Shown here: positions 56,485 to 64,000 of the stretch, in pieces
How positions within the stretch are numbered: the first letter of the stretch is position 1
How the letters are laid out: every line of letters starts with the position of its first letter
DNA from: Bradyrhizobium diazoefficiens
Lineage (GTDB): Bacteria; Pseudomonadota; Alphaproteobacteria; Rhizobiales; Xanthobacteraceae
Assembly: GCF_016599855.1 (NCBI RefSeq)
Contig: NZ_CP067041.1
Span: 2,108,001-2,172,000 of the forward strand
Direction: 5' to 3'
DNA: 64,000 bases
Made by a program: the position numbers and the translations under genes
Notes under the pieces: model-generated
The model's database searches: none
Told to the model about the DNA's origin: nothing
The model's input: only the letters and a program-made list of their open reading frames with translations

Positions 56485-57477
56485 ATGTCCCATCCCGCCG
56501 CCCTCATCACCACCGAGCAACTCGCCAGCATCCTCGACGATCCCAACCTGCGCCTCTACGACTGCACGACCTACAACGAACCGGTGCCGCCGGGCAGTGA
56601 CGTGCCCTATCGCGCTGTCCCCGGCGACAAGACCTTCGCGGACGGCCACATTCCCGGCGCCGATTTCCTCGACCTGCAGGGCGAGTTCTCCGACACCTCG
56701 CTATTCCTGTCGCATGGCGGCGGCCCCTGGCCGTTCATGGAGGACAGGCGGGTGCAATATGCCAAGACCGCCGCGGAATTCGGCCGGCTGCCGCAGCTTC
56801 TGCCCGCGCGGCCGAAGGCGGTGCTCGTCATCACCGGCCATTGGGAGGCTGATGCGTTCACCGTCTCGACCTCGGCGCATCCGCCGATGGTGTACGACTA
56901 TTACGGCTTCCCCGAGCATACGTACCACATCAAATATCCGGCGCCGGGCCAGCCCGCGCTCGCAGCAGAAGTGAAAGCGCTGCTCGCGCGCGCCGGCTTC
57001 GATTGCCGGGAGGACGCCAATCAGGGATTTGATCACGGCACGTTCGTGCCGCTCGGCCTGATGTATCCGAACGCCGACATGCCGATCGTGCTGCTGTCGC
57101 TGAAGGCGACCTACGATGCAGCCGAGCACATTAGGGTCGGGCAGGCGATTACTTCGCTGCGCGACGAAGGCATTCTGATCGTCGGTAGCGGGCTCACCTA
57201 TCACAACATGCGCGGCTTCGGACGCGCGGAGTCCAAGCCCGTCTCGTATGATTTCGAGGCCTATCTGAACGAGGCGATCAGCAATCCGGATGCGGCGCGC
57301 CGCAATGCGATGCTGATCGATTGGGAGAATGCGCCGGGCGCGCGTCTCGCCCATCCGCGCGAGGACCATCTGCTGCCGCTGATGGTCGCAGCAGGTGCCG
57401 CCGGCAGCGACGTCGGCAAGCGCGTCTTCGTCGACGAGGTCGCAAGCGTCGCGATGGCATCGTATGTGTTTGGGTAA
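56485..57477 (+). CDS. Chimera: N-terminal rhodanese fragment fused to LigB-type dioxygenase
   Basis: The 330-residue product has two unlike parts. Residues 1-72 (ITTEQLASILDDPNLRLYDC... GHIPGADFLDLQGEFSDTS) are the first part of a rhodanese/thiosulfate sulfurtransferase domain, cut before any catalytic Cys loop. From residue 73 (LFLSHGGGPWPFMEDRR) to the end it reads as a nearly whole class III extradiol (LigB/DODA, YgiD-like) dioxygenase, with metal-ligand candidates in SHGGGP, GHWEADAF and FDHGTFVPL. Only the first few residues of the dioxygenase are missing. The join keeps the frame at nucleotide ~56700. Start ATG 56485 with GGGAG. The substrate is unknown. Confidence 0.8.
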   Translation: MSHPAALITTEQLASILDDPNLRLYDCTTYNEPVPPGSDVPYRAVPGDKTFADGHIPGADFLDLQGEFSDTSLFLSHGGGPWPFMEDRRVQYAKTAAEFGRLPQLLPARPKAVLVITGHWEADAFTVSTSAHPPMVYDYYGFPEHTYHIKYPAPGQPALAAEVKALLARAGFDCREDANQGFDHGTFVPLGLMYPNADMPIVLLSLKATYDAAEHIRVGQAITSLRDEGILIVGSGLTYHNMRGFGRAESKPVSYDFEAYLNEAISNPDAARRNAMLIDWENAPGARLAHPREDHLLPLMVAAGAAGSDVGKRVFVDEVASVAMASYVFG

Positions 57478-57500
57478 TGCGGTGAGAGGTGAAGGATGCC

Positions 57501-58952
57501 TCAGGCGCGACGGGACGCCGTCAGACCGCGATAGAGCGCGGCGTACTCGCCTGCGCGGTTGCGCCAGGACACATCGGTCGCAAGGCCGCTCAATTGCAGC
57601 CGCCGCCAGGTCGGCTTGTCGCCGAAGGCGGCGTTCGCCTTGCGCAAGCTGCCGGCGAGGGCATCTGCCGTCACCGGAGCGAATTTGAAGCCAGTGGCAT
57701 CACGTCCGGCCTCGCCGATATCGACGATGGTGTCCTCGAGGCCGCCGACGCGGGAGACGATGGGGACTGCGCCATAGCGCAGGGCGCAGAGCTGGGTCAG
57801 CCCGCACGGCTCGAACCGCGAGGGCACGAGGAGCGCGTCGGAGCCGGCCTGGATCAGATGGGCGAGAACCTCGTCGTAGCCGATCAAGACGCCGATCCGG
57901 CCGGGATTGGCGCGCGCGACCGCCTGATAGCGATCCTGGAGATCGCGATCGCCGCTGCCGAGCAGCGCAAGCTGCATGCCCTGGTCCAGGATCGTCGGGA
58001 TTGCCTCGAGCAGGAGGTCGAGCCCCTTCTGCCAGGACAGCCGGCTGATGACGCCGAGCAGCGGCGCCTCGTCGGAGGAATCGAGGCTGAATTGCTGCTG
58101 AAGCGCTGCCTTGTTCGCGGCCCGGAATGCGAGATCTTCCGCGCCGAAACGATAGGCGATGTGCGGGTCGGTTTGCGGATTCCACACTTCGATGTCGATG
58201 CCGTTGAGGATGCCGCTCAGCACGCTTGCGCGTTCGCGCAGCAAGCCGCCGAGCCCCATGCCGCCTTCGTCGCTCTGGATTTCACGCGCGTAGGTCGGCG
58301 ACACCGTGGTGATGCGATCGGCGAGTTGCAGCCCGGCTTTCAGGAAGCTGATGCCGCCGAAATATTCGAGGCCGTGAACGTCGAACGCCGCCGCCGCGGG
58401 CAGGCCGATCGCGCCGGCCAGCGCACGATCGAACTTGCCCTGATAGGCCATGTTGTGAATGGTCATCACCGTGCCGGGTCGAGGGCCGCCGTCGTAATGC
58501 AAATAGGCCGGCGCCAGTCCGGCCTGCCAGTCATGGGCGTGCACCACGTCGGGTACGAAGGCTGCGACGAGACCGTGGCCGATGTCGGCCGCCACGCGCG
58601 ACAGCGCCGCGAAGCGCACGCCGTTATCCGGCCAGTCGATGCCCTCGGCGCTGACGTAAGGGTTGCCCGGCCGTGCATAGAGATGCGGCACGTCGAGCAC
58701 GAACAGGTCGAGCCCGTCGCGGGAGCCGGCGAGCAGGCGGCCCGGCCCGCCGAAATAGTCCGGCCAGATGCGGATTTCATCCGCGCCCGCGAGCTGCCGC
58801 ATCACGTCCGGGTAGCCCGGCATCAGCGTGCGCATCTCGACGCCGTGCGCCTTCAGTGCGATCGGCAGCGCGCCGGCGACGTCCGCGAGGCCGCCGGTCT
58901 TGACGATGGGATAGACTTCAGAAGCGACCGCGAGGACGCGAACAGGCGTCAT
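57501..58952 (-). CDS. glgA: Glycogen synthase (ADP-glucose)
   Basis: This 483-residue GT5 enzyme adds glucose from ADP-glucose to glycogen. The ADP-glucose-binding [10 protein letters not shown] motif starts at Lys18, and [44 protein letters not shown] and the C-terminal [17 protein letters not shown] motif are all present. Length is normal. Its ATG overlaps the stop of glgC by 4 bases, so the two enzymes are translationally coupled, in a glgC-glgA operon. Branching and phosphorylase genes are not in the window. Confidence 0.96.
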   Translation of the reverse strand: MTPVRVLAVASEVYPIVKTGGLADVAGALPIALKAHGVEMRTLMPGYPDVMRQLAGADEIRIWPDYFGGPGRLLAGSRDGLDLFVLDVPHLYARPGNPYVSAEGIDWPDNGVRFAALSRVAADIGHGLVAAFVPDVVHAHDWQAGLAPAYLHYDGGPRPGTVMTIHNMAYQGKFDRALAGAIGLPAAAAFDVHGLEYFGGISFLKAGLQLADRITTVSPTYAREIQSDEGGMGLGGLLRERASVLSGILNGIDIEVWNPQTDPHIAYRFGAEDLAFRAANKAALQQQFSLDSSDEAPLLGVISRLSWQKGLDLLLEAIPTILDQGMQLALLGSGDRDLQDRYQAVARANPGRIGVLIGYDEVLAHLIQAGSDALLVPSRFEPCGLTQLCALRYGAVPIVSRVGGLEDTIVDIGEAGRDATGFKFAPVTADALAGSLRKANAAFGDKPTWRRLQLSGLATDVSWRNRAGEYAALYRGLTASRRA

Positions 58953-60211
58953 GTATTGAGCCTGTCGATCATCGGCTGGGTGATGAGCGAGATACCCTGC
59001 TCGGTGGTGCGGAAGCGCTTGGCGTCGAACTCGGGATCCTCGCCGACCACGAGCCCCTCGGGAATCTCCACGCCGCGGTCGATCACGACGTTCTTCAGTC
59101 GCGCGCCGCGGCCGACATTGACGTAAGGCATGATCACGGCGTTCTCGACATTGGCAAAGGAGTTAATGCGCACGCCGGTGAACAGCAGCGAGCGGCGCAG
59201 CGCCGCACCGGAGATGATGCAGCCGCCCGACACCAGCGAGCTCACCGCTTGGCCGCGGCGGCTCTCCTCGTCATGGACGAACTTGGCGGGCGGCGTGATC
59301 TCCACATAGGACCAGATCGGCCAGGCGCGGTCGAACAGATCGAGCTCCGGTACCACGTCGGTGAGGTCGATATTGGCCGACCAATAAGCATCGACCGTGC
59401 CGGCGTCGCGCCAGTAGGCGCGCGGATCGCTGCCCGAGCGCACGCAGGAGGTCGAGAACTGATGCGCGATGGCGCGGCCGTTCTTGACGATATAGGGGAT
59501 GATGTCCTTGCCGAAATCGTGGTTGGAGTGCGGGTCTTCGGCGTCGCGCTTCAACTCCTCGAACAGGAATTTCGCGTCGAACACGTAGATGCCCATGCTG
59601 GCGAGCGAAACGTCCGGCTTGCCCGGCATCGGCGGCGGATCTTTCGGCTTCTCCAGGAACGACTTGATCCAGCCGTTCTCGTCAACATGCATGATGCCGA
59701 AGCCGGAAGACTCTTGGCGCGGCATTTCGAGGCATCCGACCGTGACGTCGGCGCCGCTGTCGACGTGCTGCCGCAGCATCACCTCGTAGTCCATTTTGTA
59801 GATGTGATCGCCGGCGAGCACGACGATGAAGCGGCAGGCGTGCGATTCGATGATATCGATGTTCTGGTAGATCGCATCTGCCGTGCCGACATACCACATG
59901 GACTCCGAGACGCGCTGGCTCGCCGGCAGGATGTCGAAGCTTTCGTTGCGCTCCGGGCGGAAGAAGTTCCAGCCCATCTGGAGATGCCGGATCAGGCTGT
60001 GCGCCTTGTACTGCGTGGCGACCGCGATACGGCGGATGCCGGAGTTCACCGCATTGGACAGCGCGAAATCGATGATGCGGGATTTGCCGCCGAAATAGAC
60101 CGCCGGCTTGGCGCGCCGATCGGTCAGCTCCAGCAGCCGGCTGCCGCGGCCACCGGCCAGGACAAACGCCAGTGCCTGGCGGGCAAGCGGCTCATTTCCG
60201 GCAGCACTCAT
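58949..60211 (-). CDS. glgC: Glucose-1-phosphate adenylyltransferase
   Basis: This 420-residue enzyme makes ADP-glucose from glucose 1-phosphate and ATP and controls glycogen synthesis. The N-terminal [32 protein letters not shown] (split) is the nucleotidyltransferase and allosteric region; [27 protein letters not shown] and [13 protein letters not shown] are catalytic motifs; the C-terminal left-handed beta helix ends with [26 protein letters not shown] (split). It precedes glgA with a 4-base overlap. The promoter must lie in 60212-60438, where I see no known site. Confidence 0.96.
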   Translation of the reverse strand: MSAAGNEPLARQALAFVLAGGRGSRLLELTDRRAKPAVYFGGKSRIIDFALSNAVNSGIRRIAVATQYKAHSLIRHLQMGWNFFRPERNESFDILPASQRVSESMWYVGTADAIYQNIDIIESHACRFIVVLAGDHIYKMDYEVMLRQHVDSGADVTVGCLEMPRQESSGFGIMHVDENGWIKSFLEKPKDPPPMPGKPDVSLASMGIYVFDAKFLFEELKRDAEDPHSNHDFGKDIIPYIVKNGRAIAHQFSTSCVRSGSDPRAYWRDAGTVDAYWSANIDLTDVVPELDLFDRAWPIWSYVEITPPAKFVHDEESRRGQAVSSLVSGGCIISGAALRRSLLFTGVRINSFANVENAVIMPYVNVGRGARLKNVVIDRGVEIPEGLVVGEDPEFDAKRFRTTEQGISLITQPMIDRLNT

Positions 60212-60438
60212 GTCATCCTCCCACTCGTCAGGCGCAAGCTCAGGCCATCGCGACTGCGTTTCGGCCGCGCATCATTGGAACCGATAGTAACGGTACGAAT
60301 AGGTAATCGGGAAGGTGCTTGTTGGTTGCGAACGCATGGGAAGCTTAACGCTTTGCCTTGGCGCGCGGGCCTTGTGGCACCGTCGTCCCGACGTCACTGG
60401 GCCTGGGCGAGGCGTCGTCCGCTGGTCACAATTGAGGC

Positions 60439-60615
60439 ATGCGCGGCTGTCTTGTGCGTTGCACGCAAATTCGAGTCTTTGAGTTCGTGCAAGGGTGCCT
60501 GATCATGTGGTTGCGATGCGCACCGGACCACGATAGTCCCTATCGCTACCGTTATGCACCGGCTTGCTATGGCCACTATGGGCCGTATCGCCCGTATTAC
60601 GGCGGGTACTGGTAA
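60439..60615 (+). other. Possible 58-codon Tyr/Gly-rich reading frame (remnant)
   Basis: An ATG at 60439 opens 58 codons; the last 30 encode a Tyr/Gly/Pro/Arg-rich tail (SPYRYRYAPACYGHYG then PYRPYYGGYW), like the end of small exported GYR-rich Bradyrhizobium proteins. There is no signal peptide and no good ribosome site; a second ATG at 60505 gives 36 codons. It could be the decayed 3' end of such a gene. The rest of the 734-base gap (60212-60945) holds the glgC promoter side, a family A repeat and the promoter side of the next gene, with nothing else recognisable. Confidence 0.3.
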
Positions 60616-60646
60616 ACGCGCTTAGAGCGACAGCCACACGATCCTG

Positions 60647-60749
60647 TCGTCATTCCGGGGCGCGACGAAGTCGCGAGCCCGGGATCCACTCATCCACATA
60701 CATTGCGGCCCGACGGATTCCGGGCTCGCCCTTTGGGTGCCCCGGAATC
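60647..60749. repeat. Intergenic inverted-repeat element, family A
   Basis: GTCGTCATTCCGGGGCGCGA at the left and GGGTGCCCCGGAATCGA at the right, with GGATCCA / GGATTCC inside. The right end has drifted (AATCGATG in place of AATGACG). Confidence 0.82.
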
Positions 60750-60945
60750 GATGCGGGCGAGAGGTCACGATTCCCTCAAGCATCCGTGAAGCCGACACAG
60801 CACGTTCCAACCCAATCGGCTTTCTCGAAACATCCTTCTGCATTCCCGGCTCGCGACAAAAGTGCCATTGCTATTTGCATCGCCTGCCTTGCAGCCGCTT
60901 CATCCCGGCAAAAATCAATGAGACGACCACATCGGGAGACCGGCC

Positions 60946-61791
60946 ATGGGCCTGCAAGAAACAAAAATCGAATCGCTTCCCTTCGTCACCGCCGAACTCA
61001 ACTATCTCGCGCCGACATCAGGCAAGCCGCGCACCTACGCCTTCGATCCGCCGCCGGGCGAGCCGAAAAGCACGTCACTGCCGGAGCCGCATCAGGTCCC
61101 GATCTTCGATGCGCGCCTCATCACCGAAAGCTTTTCGCTCGACCGTGAAGGCTTTGCGCTGATGCGCCATCCGACCCAGGTGAAGGATTTTTACAACGAC
61201 GGGGAAATCCGCACCGTCTACTATCCCGCCGTCGAAGCTTTCCTCCGCGCGACGCTGAAGGCGGACCGCGTTGTCATCTTCGATCATACGGTGCGTAAGC
61301 GCGTCGAGGGCGCGCCGGATATTCGCGATGGTGGGCCGCGTCAACCGGCGACGCGCGTGCATGTCGATCAAACCGCCGTCTCCGGCGCCAATCGCGTGCG
61401 CGAGCACTTGCCTGAGGAGGCCGAAGAACTGCTGAGAGGGCGCGTGCAGGTGATCAACCTCTGGCGGCCGATCCGCGGACCTTTGCGCGATTCACCGCTC
61501 ACGATGGCCGACGGCACGACGGTCGCGCCCGACGATCTCGTCGCCTCCGACCTGATTTATCCCAACCGCCGCGGCGAGACCTATTCGGTGAAATACAATC
61601 CGAACCACCGCTGGTTTTATTTCCCGGAGATGACGGCGGACGAGGCGCTGCTGCTGAAATGCTATGATTCCGCAACGGACGGCCGCACCCGCTTCGCTCC
61701 GCACACCGCCTTCGCCGATCCGACCACGCCGCCGGATGCGGCCCCGCGCGAGAGCATCGAAGTGCGCACGCTGGTCTTTCACAAACAGTAA
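60946..61791 (+). CDS. CmcJ/NvfI-type oxidoreductase family protein
   Basis: This 281-residue protein matches the CmcJ/NvfI/AsaB-like family: start VTAELNYLAPTSGKP, a ligand segment ATRVHVDQTAVSGANRV with an H-x-D pair, VINLWRPIRGPLRDSPL, and the region WFYFPEMTADEALLLKCYDS then FAPHTAFADP. Family members include fungal gibberellin and meroterpenoid 2-oxoglutarate-type oxygenases and bacterial CmcJ (cephamycin methoxylation). Activity on a small molecule with iron is inferred. It stands alone with no biosynthetic neighbours. Its stop codon falls in an 18-base tandem duplication. Confidence 0.82.
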   Translation: MGLQETKIESLPFVTAELNYLAPTSGKPRTYAFDPPPGEPKSTSLPEPHQVPIFDARLITESFSLDREGFALMRHPTQVKDFYNDGEIRTVYYPAVEAFLRATLKADRVVIFDHTVRKRVEGAPDIRDGGPRQPATRVHVDQTAVSGANRVREHLPEEAEELLRGRVQVINLWRPIRGPLRDSPLTMADGTTVAPDDLVASDLIYPNRRGETYSVKYNPNHRWFYFPEMTADEALLLKCYDSATDGRTRFAPHTAFADPTTPPDAAPRESIEVRTLVFHKQ

Positions 61792-61810
61792 CTCTTTCAC
61801 AAACAGTAAC
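61775..61810. repeat. 18-bp perfect tandem duplication over a stop codon
   Basis: TCTTTCACAAACAGTAAC occurs at 61775-61792 and again at 61793-61810 with no gap. The first copy holds the last codons and stop of the CmcJ-like gene; the second is downstream noncoding DNA. It is probably a recent slippage event. Confidence 0.95.
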
Positions 61811-61914
61811 AATGTGTGATGGCACTGCCGGGCATTGGCTCGGCAGTGTTTGGGAACCAACGGGAACCAGGCGACGTTGCCGCGCGGGGGCAGGGCCAAC
61901 CGGGGAGCGGTGCC

Positions 61915-62229
61915 GTGCAAGCGCAACCGACGCTATTGCTTTGCCTGACGACTTTCTCGCTTTCTGCATTTTCCATCGCCCACGCTGAAAGCGGACTTGC
62001 CTCATATTATGGATACGGGAAAGCCGCGAAGAACGGCGAACTGACCTGCGCGCACCGGACGCGTCCGTTCGGCAGCGTGCTCAAAGTGTCCTACAGCGGG
62101 CGGACGATTCAATGCCGCGTCAACGATCGCGGCCCCTTCATTCGCGGCCGCATCGTCGATCTCTCGGTGCCTGCCGCCCGCGCCCTCGGCATGATGAGCG
62201 CAGGCGTGGTGCGGGTCTCGGTGGAATAG
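61915..62229 (+). CDS. Short RlpA-like double-psi beta-barrel protein
   Basis: This 104-residue protein has a signal peptide (QAQPTLLLCLTTFSLSAFSIAHA) followed by an RlpA-type double-psi beta barrel: SGLASYYGYGKAAKNGELTCAHRTRPFGSVLKVSY (split), VNDRGPFIRGRIVDLSVPAARALGM. RlpA proteins bind or cleave naked glycan strands at the septum or envelope. The C-terminal SPOR domain of typical RlpA is absent, so this is a minimal barrel. The GTG at 61915 with GGGGAG upstream gives the signal peptide; upstream in-frame ATGs add a non-signal leader. The barrel contains Asp in NDRGPF, the usual catalytic spot. Confidence 0.82.
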   Translation: MQAQPTLLLCLTTFSLSAFSIAHAESGLASYYGYGKAAKNGELTCAHRTRPFGSVLKVSYSGRTIQCRVNDRGPFIRGRIVDLSVPAARALGMMSAGVVRVSVE

Positions 62230-62277
62230 CTTTGCCACCGCGCTATAGTGCCGCCCAAGGCAAGGGTGGGGAGCGCT

Positions 62278-63447
62278 ATGGCCAAAATCAGGGTCGGACT
62301 GGTCGGCTGCGGCTTCGTGTCGGAGCTGCACATGTATGCGTTCCGGCGCGTCTATGGTGTCGACGTCGAGATTGCCGCGATCGCCGCGCGCGGCGATCAT
62401 GTCGTCGAGTTCGCCGCGCGTCATAACATCCCGCGTGTCTATCGCAGCTTTGCGGAATTGATCGCGGACCGCGCGCTCGATGTCGTCGACATCTGCACGC
62501 CGCCCAATCTCCATGCCGAGATGATCGTCGCTAGCATGCAGGCCGGCAAGCACGTGATCTGCGAAAAGCCCTTTGCCGGCTATTTCGGCCGTGACGACGA
62601 CAAGCGACCGATCGGCAAGCACGTGCCGAAGGCGCTGATGTATGAACGCGTGCTGGAGCAGATGGACGCGACACGCGCCGCGATCGAGCGCACCGAAAAA
62701 CTCTTCATGTATGCCGAGGACTGGATCTACGCACCCGCGGTGACCAAGACCGCGGAGATCCTCAAGGCGACGAAAGACAAGATCCTGTTCATGAAAGGCG
62801 AGGAGAGCCATTCCGGCTCGCACGCGGCGCATGCCGCGCAATGGGCGATGACCGGCGGCGGCTCGCTGATCCGGATGGGCTGTCATCCGCTCTCGGCCGT
62901 GCTCTATCTCAAGCAGGTCGAGGCGAAGGCGCGCGGCGAGATCATCAAGGTTGCCAGCGTCACCGGCGATGTGGGCAACGTCACGGCCAGCCTGAAGCCA
63001 GAGGAGCGGACCTACATCAAAGCCAATCCGGTCGATGTCGAGGATTGGGGCACGCTGACCGCGACCTTCTCCGACGGTACCAAGGCCACCGTGTTCTCCG
63101 GCGACATGATCATGGGCGGTGTGCGCAACCTGATCGAGACCTACACCAGCGGCGGCTCGCTGTTTGCCAACATCACGCCTAACACGCATCTGATGAGCTA
63201 CCAGACCAGCGAGGAGAAACTCGCAAGCGTTTACATCACCGAAAAGGTCGACCGCAAAACCGGCTGGCAATATGTCTGCCTCGAAGAGGAATGGACGCGC
63301 GGCTATCTCCAGGAGATCCAGGACTTCATGGAATGCGCCGCGAGCGGGCGCCAGCCGCTGTCCGACCTTGCGCTGGCGTACGAGACAATCAAGGTGAACT
63401 ACGCCGGCTATTGGGCGGCGGAGGAGGGGCGGCGGGTGGTGCTGTAG
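62278..63447 (+). CDS. Gfo/Idh/MocA-family oxidoreductase
   Basis: This 389-residue NAD(P)-dependent dehydrogenase has the Rossmann motif KIRVGLVGCGFVSELHMYAF, DVVDICTPPNLHAEM and the EKP signature in HVICEKPFAGYFG (Lys near residue 97), followed by a beta-sheet substrate domain with MGCHPLSAVLYL. Family members act on sugars, inositols and related polyols; the substrate here is unknown. GGGGAG is near the ATG at 62278. It lies 48 bases after the RlpA-like gene. The partial ABC substrate-binding protein on the other strand is a neighbour but has no demonstrated link. Confidence 0.9.
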   Translation: MAKIRVGLVGCGFVSELHMYAFRRVYGVDVEIAAIAARGDHVVEFAARHNIPRVYRSFAELIADRALDVVDICTPPNLHAEMIVASMQAGKHVICEKPFAGYFGRDDDKRPIGKHVPKALMYERVLEQMDATRAAIERTEKLFMYAEDWIYAPAVTKTAEILKATKDKILFMKGEESHSGSHAAHAAQWAMTGGGSLIRMGCHPLSAVLYLKQVEAKARGEIIKVASVTGDVGNVTASLKPEERTYIKANPVDVEDWGTLTATFSDGTKATVFSGDMIMGGVRNLIETYTSGGSLFANITPNTHLMSYQTSEEKLASVYITEKVDRKTGWQYVCLEEEWTRGYLQEIQDFMECAASGRQPLSDLALAYETIKVNYAGYWAAEEGRRVVL

Positions 63448-63477
63448 GGCAGATCGTCACCGCGACCGGACTGTGCT

Positions 63478-63676
63478 CCCTCGCCCCGCTCATGTCCGCC
63501 GAAGCCTTGGCGAAGGCGGATGCGGGGCCGCGACGAGCTTCGCTCGCGCTGAGAGGGTTGGGGTGAGGGTGAGTCTCCGCGGGGAAGGTGATAGAGGAGT
63601 TTGGGGAGAGTCCCCTCACCCGGAATCCGCGCTTTCAGCGCGAATTTCGGCCTCTCCCCGCAAGCGGGGAGAGGCG
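63478..63676. repeat. Composite inverted-repeat element, family D
   Basis: The element runs from CCCTCGCCCCGCTCATGTCC to CTCTCCCCGCAAGCGGGGAGAG. It includes GTCCGCCGAAGCC / GGCGAAGGCGGA and GAATCCGCGCTTTCAGCGCG hairpins. At ~200 bases it is the longest of its family here and fills the gap between the Gfo/Idh gene and the convergent partial gene. Confidence 0.82.
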
Positions 63677-63687
63677 AAGAGCGATCG

Positions 63688-64000
63688 TCACACCCCGTAG
63701 GTCGAGCCCTTCGGCAGCGGAAACACCGGATCCTGGGTGCGCATGTTGGTCGGCCACACCACCGAAATGTGCTCGCCCGCGTTCTGCATCACCACCGGCG
63801 TTGAGCGTTCGTTCTGGCCGGAGAGCGGCGTGCCCGGCGGGAAGAACTTCACGCCGTAGCCCTGGATGGTTCCGCCGGCGGGGATGTCGACGTCAAGTGC
63901 GGCCTTGCGGACGGCTTCGGGCTCGAAGCTGCCGTATTTCGCCTTGGCGACCGGCAGCACGTTGTTGAGCAGCACCCAGGTCTGGTTAAAACCCATCGAG
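63688..64000 (-). CDS. ABC transporter substrate-binding protein, branched-chain amino acid type (5' part beyond window)
   Basis: The last ~104 residues of a periplasmic LivK-type substrate-binding protein are visible: FNQTWVLLNNVLPVAKAKYGSFEPEAVRKAALDVDIPAGGTIQGYGVKFFPPGTP (split) and ending ISVVWPTNMRTQDPVFPLPKGSTYGV. The 'GEHISVVWP ... PVFPLPKG' ending is common to Bradyrhizobium LivK-like receptors for amides, urea, amino acids or aromatic acids. The start lies beyond the right edge. It ends 12 bases from the family D element. Confidence 0.88.
   Translation of the reverse strand, partial: SMGFNQTWVLLNNVLPVAKAKYGSFEPEAVRKAALDVDIPAGGTIQGYGVKFFPPGTPLSGQNERSTPVVMQNAGEHISVVWPTNMRTQDPVFPLPKGSTYGV

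Overview
The window looks like the chromosome of a Bradyrhizobium-type alphaproteobacterium (order Rhizobiales/Hyphomicrobiales). The evidence is high GC with strong third-position GC bias, a CcrM-type GANTC methyltransferase, an alphaproteobacterial LexA box, a NadQ-type regulator with nadABC, DUF1236, DUF3096 and DUF6894 small proteins, and many intergenic inverted-repeat elements of the kind common in Bradyrhizobium. I see no rRNA, tRNA, CRISPR, insertion sequence or prophage. Almost everything is core metabolism and housekeeping.

Layout. 1-5.7 kb: a LysR regulator cut by the left edge, divergent from an NTF2-like protein, then a chemoreceptor, a glutathione S-transferase, a small membrane protein and ccrM. 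6-10.7 kb: a YpfJ-type zinc protease, moaB, a MarR-GNAT fusion regulator with its own palindromic operator, a short glycosyltransferase and a DUF155 membrane protein preceded by a stack of perfect palindromes. 10.8-14.4 kb: xfp-ackA, a phosphoketolase/acetate kinase route yielding ATP and acetate. 14.6-19.3 kb: a radical SAM protein with a LexA-type box in its promoter, rnhB, a GT39-like membrane protein and an unusual family 4 uracil-DNA glycosylase. 19.4-29.9 kb: ETF-ubiquinone oxidoreductase, a TPR protein, ispE, a hydrolase, a LysE exporter, an HxlR-ketosynthase pair, a polyprenyl diphosphate synthase, a DUF2007 protein and a TrmN6-like methyltransferase. IspE and the polyprenyl synthase both serve isoprenoid and ubiquinone supply, and ubiquinone is the acceptor for ETF-QO.

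30-40.6 kb: an S49 peptidase, glyQ-glyS (glyS has an internal low-GC segment), DUF1236 and DUF3096 proteins, pyruvate phosphate dikinase with an H1-like tail, and a SleB-type hydrolase. 40.5-44.5 kb: the nadA-nadB-nadC de novo NAD operon with two palindromic operators upstream; the likely repressor, nadQ, lies at 50.9-51.8 kb. 44.7-54.9 kb: an MFS transporter, an AcuI-like reductase, small exported proteins, a large DUF2339 membrane protein, nadQ, a dual-specificity-type phosphatase, and the tightly overlapped ygfZ-tag-HD hydrolase operon. 55-64 kb: dihydroorotase, a chimeric rhodanese/LigB dioxygenase gene, glgC-glgA, a CmcJ/NvfI-type protein, an RlpA-like protein, a Gfo/Idh/MocA oxidoreductase and a partial ABC substrate-binding protein.

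Most worth a second look: the in-frame rhodanese-dioxygenase chimera; the low-GC segment inside glyS; the NadQ operator pair 74 bp apart; the LexA box in a possibly leaderless promoter; the palindrome stack upstream of the DUF155 gene; and the GANTC cluster at the ccrM start. All function calls come from reading motifs and protein sequence by eye, with no database search.
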